A stretch of DNA of 64,000 bases from the NCBI GenBank assembly GCA_030549495.1, contig JAUIRK010001025.1:141501-205500 (forward strand), in the 5' to 3' direction. Positions within the stretch are counted from its first letter, which is position 1. Every line of letters begins with the position of its first letter. The DNA is from Nectonema munidae. Taxonomy: Eukaryota; Nematomorpha; Nectonematoida; Nectonematidae. The translations under genes and the position numbers were made by a program. The notes under the pieces are model-generated. The model was not told the origin of the DNA and ran no database searches. It saw only the letters and a program-made list of their open reading frames with translations. Below, one piece after another: positions 34,001-46,000 of the stretch.

Positions 34001-37000
34001 TGACAACTTGTGATGTTTATTGTAATGGGAAAATTTCTAAAAATTAAAACAAAAATCTCAATTTTGAGTATGACTGCTATGCATTTGTATCTATGGTTGT
34101 GTGCATGCGTTTATTTTTATTTGTGTGTGCGTGTGTATCTGTGTGTTAGAGTGTCCAATAACGAAGAAAAAATACTATTTGTTTGGGACTCATTTCTTTC
34201 TAGATAAAAATAATATATTTAAACGTGTATTAAATTATAAGTCTAGGGCGAACAAAAATTGACCTATAAATTATAAAAAAAAATTGACTTTTTGGAAAAA
34301 AAATTGACCTAAAAAGTATATTCTTAATTTCACACAATGGCGCAATAAAAAAAATTTTATTATACAGTATAAAATTAATATTCTGAAGAATTAAAATAAA
34401 ATAGAAAAAAATGAATGACATTTTGGAGTAAAAAATTACGATCTTTAGCCAAAAGTTTTTTTAACATTGAAAAAGTCGTTCAACAGAGCAAGTTTGTTGC
34501 AGGGCATTTTTGTAGCTTCAGATATATGCTTGGGGATATTTCTTCGTTGGTTATTTCTACAATTTTTTCTATTCTTTTGTGGAGATAATCGCGAATTTCA
34601 CAATCATCTTCTTCAAATGATAAAGACCAAAATATCGTAGGCATTCTGTATTGTGAAGGATGTCGATTCAATTTTTTCAATGATTTCAGCGAGTTTTATG
34701 TAATTCTGTTTGATTTTTTTTAACTGAATAAAAAGCTTATCGTTTTCAAGACTTTTTTTTTTTAGCATTTTTGACTAGAATGCCATCTTCATCATCAAAT
34801 TCTTGTACAATTTTTCTGACAGCAGGTAAGTTGTTACAGTAATAATTAGCAGCATTTAGCCAACTTGCCCATCTAGTTACAATCAGACCTGGAGGAGATC
34901 CTATTGTTTTAAAGGAAGCTTTCTTGCTTTTACTTTTGATTGTTGCCATTTTGAGATTGCTTATTAGCTCGTCAACTTCTTTATAAAAACATTTGACTCG
35001 CATTGAGCTATTGCGGAGAAGGTGATCAAAACACGTGACATGAAAAAGGTTTGGGTAATGTGTTTCAAAACATCACCCGTCAGCATATTGTAACTGGCTG
35101 CATCGGTCAAAAGTAAAAAAAAGTGTTTTTTTGATACTTAAAAGTTCTTTAAAACATCATCTAAAATTTGAACTAATTTTTTGGAATTGATGTTATCCTC
35201 TAATGGTATGCAATTAACTAGCCAACATTATTCAGGATAATCGACACTGCCAATTAAAACATTATCAAAACTTGAATCTTTAACTTTGCTTTAATCAACA
35301 ACTAGAAAAATTTCCTTATTTTCAATATTGCCTTTGATTTTAGCACTTAATTCAAAAGAGAGAACCGAAACATGTTGCGGCTGCTAGAAACAGAAGGAAG
35401 TGAGTGGCCAAGATCGATAAAAAGATTTTTCATTGAGGGATGTGAAAGCTTGTCCAGCGGAATATTTGCTTCTAAGAAGCATTTGGCAATTTTTTTTGAA
35501 AAATTTTTGTCTACTGATTCCAAATACTTTTGAATTTCATTATTTGATGATTCAGGTAAAAAATTTTGATGTTTTTTAGAACTTCTGTGATTTTCAATAA
35601 AAAAATTCTTTCCATGTTTCACAATAACATTACAAATTTTGCAGAGTAATTCATTTGAACGGGAAACAGTGAACTCTTAAGGGTATTTTTTACTATTAAT
35701 CCAACCTTGGTAGCTTTATCTTTAGCAATTTTAGGCATTAAAAGAGTATTTACTCTTAAAAAAATTAATGTAATGCACTATATTACTGTCGATAGTGTGA
35801 AAAAAGATTGAATAAAAAATATTTAAAACAATAATGGTACTTAAATGATAAAAAATAAAATGGAATCAAATGGAAAAAATGCTAACTAAAAAAATTGACT
35901 TTTAGATAAAAAAAATTTACTTTATTAACCAAAAAAAAAAATTTTTTTTGTTCTTTGTAGTAAAAACGTCTAAAACTTCTATCAAAAGTTTTTTTGTATT
36001 TTATTTTCCTAGATTGATTTTATTGACTTTATTTGCCCTTTTATAACACATTATTTTTTGTATCTTGAAATGTATTTAAAATTGAACAAAGTGAGTTTTA
36101 GCAAAAAATATGGATGTACCGATTACTTTGGTTCGAAATTGTCATCGGTAGAATCAGCTAAATTTTGAAGAATCGGTATTCGCAAAAAAATTAAAATAGC
36201 GATAATCGAATCAAAATTGAAATCTATCAACTCATTTGTAATATGAAAAAATATTTAAATAAATATAAAAACTTATACAAATACTTTAGTACAGCATTGG
36301 AATTCTCCAAATAATATTGTTGAAGACGTCACTGCATATATGTATGGCGGGCACACCTGGTCTCATTCCCATCAATTTTTTTACTAGAGTTAAAAAAGTA
36401 CAGTTCTATTCGAATACATAAAATTTTTTAAAAGCCAACTCTGACGAAAAATATCGAGTTTATTCCTTTTTCAATCGTTTCGAATTTTATAAGATTTAAC
36501 AAACAAAGAAGTTGTCTTATTCCAGAAGTCGGAAAAAAAGTAATCTTTGTAAATTTCAACTTCAAAAATTTTAATTTTAAGTAACTCACTAATAAACGTA
36601 TTAATTAATAAATATTATAATGAAATATTAATTAGTCATTGTTTTATTATGGTTAACAAACTTTCTTGAATAAACTATTCTACTTTTTTCAATTTATACA
36701 CTGTTTATGATTTTTAAAGTTAGTTATATATAAGAATTTTCAAAACTACAACTAGAATAGGTATCTGTATTGGTGTCAAAATCTGTATCGGTAATTGTAA
36801 AAAACAAGAATCGGTAAAGGAATCGTCCAAAATTTTGGAATTGCTAGTTCCCTACTAAAATAGACTTTAGACATTAATATATTTATTTAAACATATAAAT
36901 TTAAAAAAATTCCAAAAATCAATACATTTTACTTTAATCATGTAATCTACATCAAATGGAAAATTTTTTTACAATGTTTCATTTTAATTTCAAATGTATA

Positions 37001-40000
37001 TACAGTATTTGGGAAAAAAATAATGAGTGTCAAAAAAGGATTTTTTTCTTCGTTTTTTTAGGACAGTCTATTGTGGGTGAATGCCTGTGAGTTTTTATCG
37101 GTGGTGTGTGTGATGTGCCAGGGTGTGTGTGTTAAGAAGAAAATTTATTTTCGGACCCATTTTCACCTATACAGATCATTTAGGAAACTATTAGCAAGAC
37201 AAAGAGATAGGCACAAGTTATTGGCGAAAATCAATAATATCCAAATCATCCATATTTTTTGCAATCTTTTTTCATTTCCAGAAAATTCTTGCTACCGATT
37301 CAAGTATTTTTCACTGAATATAATACATGAACACATTTAATAAGTTTGTATAAAAAAATACAATATTTTAAGGAAAAATAAAGTATTACTATTTAAACAT
37401 TCAGAGATTCATCAAATAGAGAACTACTTAAACTGGTTATATTGAAACATTTTAAATGTTATAAAAGTTTAATATAAAAAAATTTTAAGTTTAGAAATTA
37501 AGTTCGCTGAAATTGAGTTTGTGAAATTTTTGTGTTCGCAAAATTAAATTCGTCACTGAAATTTCCTACTTTACATTAACTAATTTTTAAGCAAGCAAAT
37601 TGAGGAAAATGGAAGTAATATATGAAAGAAAAACAATAAAAATAAGTTATTTAGCTTTAAGCAAAAATGAATTGATCGAATAATGGAATGCATAGCACAA
37701 AATACGCTTAAAAGCAAATAATACTATACTCTGCGATGTTACCTGTATAAACCTTCCATATGACGATATCGATTTTTCCCAAGTTTTGTTAAAAATGCAG
37801 ACCACTTGAATTGATTCATCATTAGCATATTTGAATAGGGTACTAGATGATCTTTCAATAATAATATAATTTGCAGACAACGTATCCATCTATTAAGTTA
37901 GGGCCGATTCTAGATAACGATTATAATTCTGATTATTATTCTCTGAATTTTTTAATTACAATTTTGATTCTGATTCTGCTTTTTCATTACTAAAATTTGG
38001 ATTTTGATTCTCATTCTCCTTCCCAAAATGACATTTTATTTCTGATTCTATTAGTAAAAATCATAACAGGAAAGTTTCACTGGTTGTGGAAAGGTGGATT
38101 GCGTTAGTTTCAATTAGCTCACTGGATCATCATTTGTGCCGATACATGATTCGCTAAAATATGCATATCGTTGTTCGTAATGGCTGTCAAGCACTAAACG
38201 GCATAGATGTCAGGAGCTCAGTTCTTATTTTTTCAAAAAACTCTGCGCCTTCGCCTGATGTATACAAGTGAAGCTTTCAGCGGTACAATTACTGAGGGAA
38301 CCTGATTTTGTGCTTCTCTAGGTCTGATTTTGATTCTTAATCTAATTTTGAGGTTTAAAGAAATGATTATGATCCTGATTACGATCCTTCAAATTTCTGC
38401 TGTTCTGATTCAGATTATCGACGTCAACTCTAGTGTCTATGCGATATGGCAGGTGAATAGGAAAAAGAAAAGTGTATTGATTGTGAAGAAAGATTGAGAC
38501 GTGATTGATATGTATAATATGTATAAGTGAGTAAGGTTGGTTGGATATTGGGTTTCGATAACTCAAGGTCTTGGGTTCGATCCCGCATCGAGCTAACTTT
38601 CTTCATAGTTCGATACAAGCAGCGCAATTGTGCCTTCTCGATGAAAACAACCCCACGGTACCTTACCTTATAATCTCAATGCGATGATAACAAAATTATT
38701 TTCATGGTAAAATACTAATCGTCATCTGTACCCGGACAATTGCCAAATATACCAAGAAAATATTCCTTCATGACTAAACAAATATTTTTGTGGCTCAGTA
38801 AGCACATTTTGATTCATTTCTTAATGAAGGGAGGGTGCAGTTTTTCTTATGAAAAGACCAACCTTATTCATGTGCTATTTTGTGAATAACAAGAAAAATG
38901 AATTAATCAAAATTTCTGCTTTTAGAGTCTTTCTAAAAAGAACATGGAAAATTCCTTTTCTTTACAAAGTACAAATTCCGTTCATACGAGATTGTCATTT
39001 TTACGTGTGCACAAATTCAAATAAAATGCACATTCTCCTACCTAAGAGTAATTTGAGTACAATAGGAATGAGTATACAAAAATATTAAAGGATTTTCGTA
39101 GAAAAAATAAGAAAAATTCGTTCTCAGAAAACAGGATCTCTCACTCGCCGAAACTGGGCATTTTGAACTGAACTAATCAACTAAGTTATAATTAATGGAA
39201 CGAGTTGAAAAAAAGAAGAAAATGAGATCTTACGCAATCTTATCCTTTTTGTTCGCCTTACTGCTAGAGACCAGGGAGAGAGAGGATGTGGTATTTCGCG
39301 ACTTGAAACTCTTTCTTCCTGGAGACGTTAGTGTGTCTGGGGGAAATGGTTTCGTCATCATGTTCAGGGCTTTTAAAAAGAATTTTGTTTGAAACAAGGA
39401 ACTCTCTTCTCCAAACACCAATAGGGTAAAAAGAGTTGTGATTGTCAGCACCATAGCCGCCATGAAGAAGGAAAGACGAAAGTGATCCGTGAAAATGGAT
39501 GAGAATGAGCTTTTGATATCGAAGCCTCCAAACAAATATCCCACAAATCCTTAAAGAATTAATTAAAACACATTTAGAAAGCTTCTCTTCAGCATCATTA
39601 ATTTTGAGCGATTGATTATTATAGTAATAAGCATCTACCGAACACAGAACTTATTTTAAAAATGTAGTAAACAAACGTTATTATTTATTATTATCACATA
39701 TTTTGTATGCTGTACTTGTGAACTTCTTACATCTACCAACAGGATCATCACATCAAAGTAGATAAAAATTTCGTCTCTTCAAATGGAACTTATGGTTTTA
39801 GTAATGAATCTTTTGAAATTTCTTGTTTTCTTTCCCTCCAAGCTTTCAACCTGAAAAACCTTCATTTTGCTTCATCATTTGACTAAGAAATTCAATCTGT
39901 CAAATTTGAGAAAATTATACCTATTCTAAAAGCAAACTCAATAAGTAAAAAATTATTTAAACCAACTAAGATTCACACAGTTTTCAAAACTTGCACAAAG

Positions 40001-43000
40001 CGTTATCAAAAAGAAATGTGTTGTGTGTTAAGTTGGGCCGTTGTGGGTTTAAATTTCGTGCGGGTTTAAATTCAAAATTGCGGATTGGGTGAAGATTTAA
40101 ACATTTTAAGTGCAAAGCGGTTGCTGCCATTTTTAATGCGGTACGGACCTGGAACAAAATAACGAAATACGGTGCGGGCAAAATTTTACAACGAGCGCAG
40201 AAACAAGTTTTGCTGTATATATTTTTCGATGGTTACAACTTTTAAAATATATCACTCAAATTATAGGAAATTATAGGCCCTCAAAGTTGGCACGTCTTTT
40301 ATCTTGCAAATCTCACATCAAGAAAAGACTTTTTGTTAGCATGCTTGTAACACTCACATTATCTAAATTATTTATATGAATGCTTGCTTCGTTTGTTCTG
40401 CTGTTTGTGTGATATAATCGGTAATTACATGCTACCATTAAGTTTCTCTACCGTTTATCTACAAGGTTATTTCCAAGCGATCTTTAGGCCTTTAATAAAT
40501 CAATCAAACTAATCTTAGAATATTTCACTATATCAGAATTATGTTTATTGTATTTATAATATAAAATTTATATTTTGTGAAAAAAATTTTCTTTTTAAAA
40601 AATAATACACAAATTTATAGAAATAATTTTTAATGAAAAAAGTGGTTATTTATAAAATTCAAATGTAATTTTAAGTACCTCCAAAGCCATAAACAGTATT
40701 GCCAAATGTAACAGCTGTGTTCTGTTGATTCGTTTCTGTTACTTCTAGAATATACGAGAAGGTAGGAGAGAGAATGCTGTCGATGCACAAGTCAAGGAGA
40801 ATTACGCAAAAGATGGTTAAGCCAATTTCCAATCCACTTGCTTGACTTGATGTCTCAGACTCACCATTTTGGATCGAAATGCTTTCATCTAAAAAAGATT
40901 CGTTGATTTAACATTTTACTTCATCATCCAACTTTTCATTTATTGTTTGGGTTATTGACTTTTTAAAAAACAAATGATGAACATTAAGAGAGAGGATTAA
41001 AAAAATTAGTTAAAAACAAAATATTTTAGCACTATTAATACCGTATTATAAGGCCTCAACTAAGAGACGTACAGTACAAAATTGGCTGAACCATATCCCT
41101 TCAAATTTCGTTCCCTTTCCTAAAATCGCTAGCTGCACCTCTTGAAACCATTTTTATTATAGTTGAACGAGCATATCATGTCAAAAACTGTCAATCAAAA
41201 CCAAAATTAAATTTTTTGGAGAAAATTTTGATATTATCTGTAGTTAACCTTATAACTTAGTATCTATATTAAATACCTCTTGAAAATTTATAATTATACA
41301 CAGTTTTGAACGCCTAACACATACATATATATTTAATTTTTCAATAATCATCGTTACGTCAATCAAAATTTGATTAATGAGAATTATACCCTATAAAATA
41401 TTCCGTCAAATTTTAATAAAATGTATGTTTTTATACTAAATCTACCACAATGATTTCATTTCTGGACTCAGTTTTTCCATTTAGGGTTTTTAAAATATTT
41501 GAAATCTTCAATCAAATTTACAGTTTATTTCTCTGTACCATATTTTGGCTAAAACGATTAAAAAATAACTGAACGTGTCAATTGATTTAGTGCAAAAAAA
41601 TAATTTCTGTAAAAAATTTCGGAAAATCGTTATATATTAGTTACAATAAATAAAAAAATTTTTTTAAATATACTTTGGCTTATAATACTTTTTTCAATTG
41701 TTTAAAAAAAAGAAAAACAAAACACTTTATAAAATCTTTTGGAGATTTGTATGAGAGAAGGAAGCAACCTGAAAACAAATTGGAAAAAGAACGTGTGATC
41801 AAAAGAAATAATTTTAAAAAAGAAGTATGTATCTTAACTAATTGGAAGATATTACAATGTTCCAATGAATTAGGAAGTGGTGTAATGATCTAATATTGAG
41901 TGCTTCAAAAAAGATTTTGACCGTGAAAAAGAAGTTTCTCTTTTGGAGATGAAAAATTTTGAAATCTATAGCTCATCAGTTAAGATTACAATTATCATTT
42001 CACTAAGATGGATAGAAAATCTGAAAATTTTGAATAGGTCAGACTAATCAAAACTATTGCAGATGCCAATAAGTGAAGATTTTGTCACTATCAAGATAAT
42101 TGTATAATTTGAATTGAATTTGTCAACTTTTTATTTCAATTTTTTCAATATTTTTCCATCTTATCCTTGAAGACAGTTTTAAAAAAGGTTCAATTCAAAT
42201 TTTATTTTTTATATTCTCTTTTTTTGGATAAAGGATTTATTTTTGTGAAATTTTTACAAATTCAAAAAATGTGAACAATTAAAATTGATAAAATTGGATT
42301 TTTTTATTAGAAAAAAAGTGCATTCAAATAAAAAACGTTCTATATATTTGGAAGGCAGCCACGATATAATGAGCGAGTTGGAATTTATATAATTAAAATG
42401 TACTCTTCAAAAAGAAATATTGGCGTTCAATGGCCTATCTCTATAAAATAGTGAAAATGGGAAAAAGAAGTTCTACTTTTGTTGGCGATTTTTACTCCAA
42501 GAGAAGCGATTATTTGTGCGTAGTTGTTTTGTTTGGAAATTTGAGGCATGAATGCTAGCAACAGCAATCCAATCACACAGCCCGAAGAATACATCAGGAT
42601 AAACGGGCGTCTCTTGCCAAACCTATAGGCAAGAAAATGTTTCGTTTGAAAATAAAGCAGTTCCCAGAGTAAGCCCAAAATCAAGAGGGAATTATTTGTT
42701 CCATTACAAAACCAATTAACAACCAACATTTTACCAAACTAGATCTACTAATTAATTATATTAAAGGTAGTACTTAACTTTATTCCTTACCTCTACAATT
42801 GCATGACTGAATAGTTCAATCTCTGAATAGATAAATAACTCAATAACTACTTAGATAAAACAGACTGGTTTTCTAATTAAATCACGATGTCTTAATCTTT
42901 CACAGGTATGAGAATCTCTTTCAAATTATAATGTGAATGTTTTGAATGGATAATTATAAGGTATAACAAAAGTGTTAAGCAAAAATATAGAGGAAGAAAC

Positions 43001-46000
43001 TTTCAAATTTAGAGGATTATTCCTGTGAAGTGTAGTGAAATCAAAAAATTAAAACATGAGAAGCTGATATAATATATAAAGAAAATATATTATGTAAAAC
43101 CAAGTCTTACTTTGAAAAAATGACTAATTGCTAAATAACGATTTTAGGATCGGATAGCCATGAAATAAATTATACAAATGAACTAATTGATTAATTAATT
43201 TATATATCTAACTCTATCTGACTAAATAGCGATCCTATTTATCTACGTTAAACCCTGAATAATTATTTCCTTAACCCTATACCGATAATTAATTAAGGGG
43301 CTATCTAACTCTTAAACAAACTAAGATAACAAACTAAGTACTTAACTAACTAGCCAACCCCTTTATCTAACTTTCAGGATTTCCGATTTAAGTTTGTCTC
43401 TTCCCATTTTAAGTTAGTCCCTTTCCAATGTATGTTTCTTTTTTCGAAATTAACTTGGTCTTTTAGCAAAATGAGTTTCGTAGTCATTAAAGACTATCTT
43501 CATTTGGGTTATGAAGTTTAAAATTTTATTTTTATAAAAAATATATTTTTAAAATTTTTAAATTTGAAAAACTTAAAACAAAAACAAAAAATATTTAAAA
43601 ATTGAAGTGAAAAAAAATAGAACAATAAAATTAGTTAAAAAATGTTTTGGTTAAAAGATTTGATTTAAAAAATTCCAAATTATAAAATCTTTGACAGACA
43701 CATTTTTAAACTTCATATAAATAAAATAAAATTTTATTTTTAAGTCATGTTTGTGTTAAATTTTATTTTTAAAAGGGCCAATGCAATTTTGAAATGTTAA
43801 TTTTAAAGTTGTTTTAAAAAATTAATTTTTTAATTAAATTTTAATTTCTAAAACTTCATAACCCAGCTTAAGACAGACTGAATAAAAAACTCAATTTGCA
43901 AAAAGACAAAAAAATGGATAAGGACTAACTTAAAATAAAAATGGTATATATATATTACCGAAATTCGGTAGAAGTACTTTATTCACATTTAGGGGACCCA
44001 CTCTATAAAATATGAATTAGAGAATATTTCGACAATTACAGCAGCAAGTAAACCAACTAACGGTACCGTACAGGTAAAGGTGTGTTGGGGTGTTTTCATG
44101 GAAAAGGCACAATTGCGTCGCTTGTATCGAACTATGAGGAAAGGAATCTTAATGCAGTATCGAACCCAAAACCTTGCGTTATCGAATGCAGCCTCTACTC
44201 ACGCCCACAACTAGATATTTATCTAATCACATAAATAACTAACCAACCTTCCCAATTAACGAATCAAATATGTAACGATTTAAAGAAATTACTTATCTAA
44301 ATATATAGTTAAATTTATTTAACTAATTCTCGAAAAACATAATTTAAGTTGATTCCTATGAAGAGTATTAATCATGATGGGCAAATCGCCTAAAGAGAAT
44401 TCTCTACAAGGAAACGTATGTAGTAATTCTAAGCAAAAATTTATTTTTGTTTTATCAACCGTTTAGTGTCCAATAAGCAAAAAAATAAATTTTCTATTCC
44501 AAATCAGTTTTTATTGATTTTTAATCACTATATTGAGTATATGTACCTTTTTGATTTATTAGAAAACATCACATGCAAGTGACAAATTGGCTACTTTACT
44601 ATGATATTGTTATATACAAGAAAAAAGCAGGTCACTTTATTTTAAAGATATAAGGCACCTGCATAGACACATGTGTGAGTAATGAATCATTATAAAGCAA
44701 ACACTCTCTTCATTTCTTGTGCTAAAATTATATCGATTTTTTCTTCCTTGTTTTCCAGGCCTTCCTTTAGTTTTCGCTTGATGAAATTTGTTACCTTGAA
44801 TTCAGTTGTGAACTACATAGAAGATGATTTAAGTGATAAAGAGTATGATGTTTGTACTTTGCCTCGCGAAAACTCGTGTGTTTCTGATGCTGAAGAAATA
44901 GATGAGGATTTACTCGAAGACGTTGTTGCATCTGATGTAACTGGGGAATTGGAAGTGTTCACTAATAACCTTAGTAAAAATACTAATATTTCACAACCCT
45001 TTACTGCTAATTGGAAAAAGAGTTTTAAATTTGACAAAGTTCTTTCATCAGACACAACAAGTAGTAAAAAATATTTTGATCATAACTTGATGTCATTATC
45101 CAATATTGAACTATTCTTTAAAATACTGCCTCAAGAATACTTGCAACAACTATCTGAAATGTCAAATGTGTATGCAAGTCAGAATGGATTTTCTTTAGAT
45201 GCCGATTGGAAAGATATAGGACAATTTTTGGGCATAGTCTTGCTTAGTGGGTATAACTGCCTGCCTAAAGAAAATGACTACTGGAGCACCGCACCAGATC
45301 TTAGAGTCAAGTTGGTTTCGAGTTCAATGCCAAGGAACACGTTTAAAAATAAAACATATTTTCATATTGTTGATAATAATAAAATTGATCACACAAATAA
45401 AGTAGCAAAGATTTTACCTTTTTATGACGAATTGAACAAAAATCTTCCCCAGTTTGGAATATTTAGCACAGAACTCAGTATCGATGAATCGATGGTACCA
45501 TATTATGGTAAACATTCTTGTAAGCAATACATAAAAGGTAAACCCATTCGTTTTGGGTATAAACTATGGATAATGTGTTCAAAAAAAGGGTATCCTTTTC
45601 CATCGATATTTATTGTGGAAGGACTGAAGAAAAAAGATCAAGATGCGTTGGTGAGCATGTTGTTTTGAAGTTTGTGAACGAACATACTCACCCCGAAAAT
45701 CATGAAGTTTATTTCGACAATTTTTTTTCATCGCATTCTCTTTTGATTGATAAAAATGTTAAAGCAGTTGGGACAATTCGTGTAAATCGCATCAATAAAT
45801 GCTCAATAGTTAACAAAAAGAAAAAAGTTGAAAGAGGGGAGTTTGACTATCGATCTGACGGAAAAGTTTATGTTTGCAGTTGGAAGGACAACTCAATTGT
45901 GAATATTGCCTCCAATTTTTGTTCGCATATTCCTCTGGGTAGAATTTCAAGGTACTGCAAAAATATCAAAGAGAAAAGACAAGTAAATTATCCGAACATT

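Larger units (their letters stand above)
33321..39261 (-). other. SLC45 intron 4, 5.9 kb, rich in transposon remnants
   Basis: Holds a hAT end fragment (33.66-33.89), a hAT element (34.24-35.96), a possible non-autonomous element (36.1-36.86), GATTCT-rich low complexity (37.9-38.4) and a SINE (38.5-38.67). No alternative exon was recognised. Confidence 0.6.

Noticed and set aside
34230-34421. Phe/Ile-rich minus frame as a membrane protein
   Set aside because: It is the subterminal AAAATTGAC repeat of the hAT element translated; low complexity.
44813-45055. Minus-strand Ser-rich frame
   Set aside because: Complement of the acidic N-terminal part of the piggyBac transposase.
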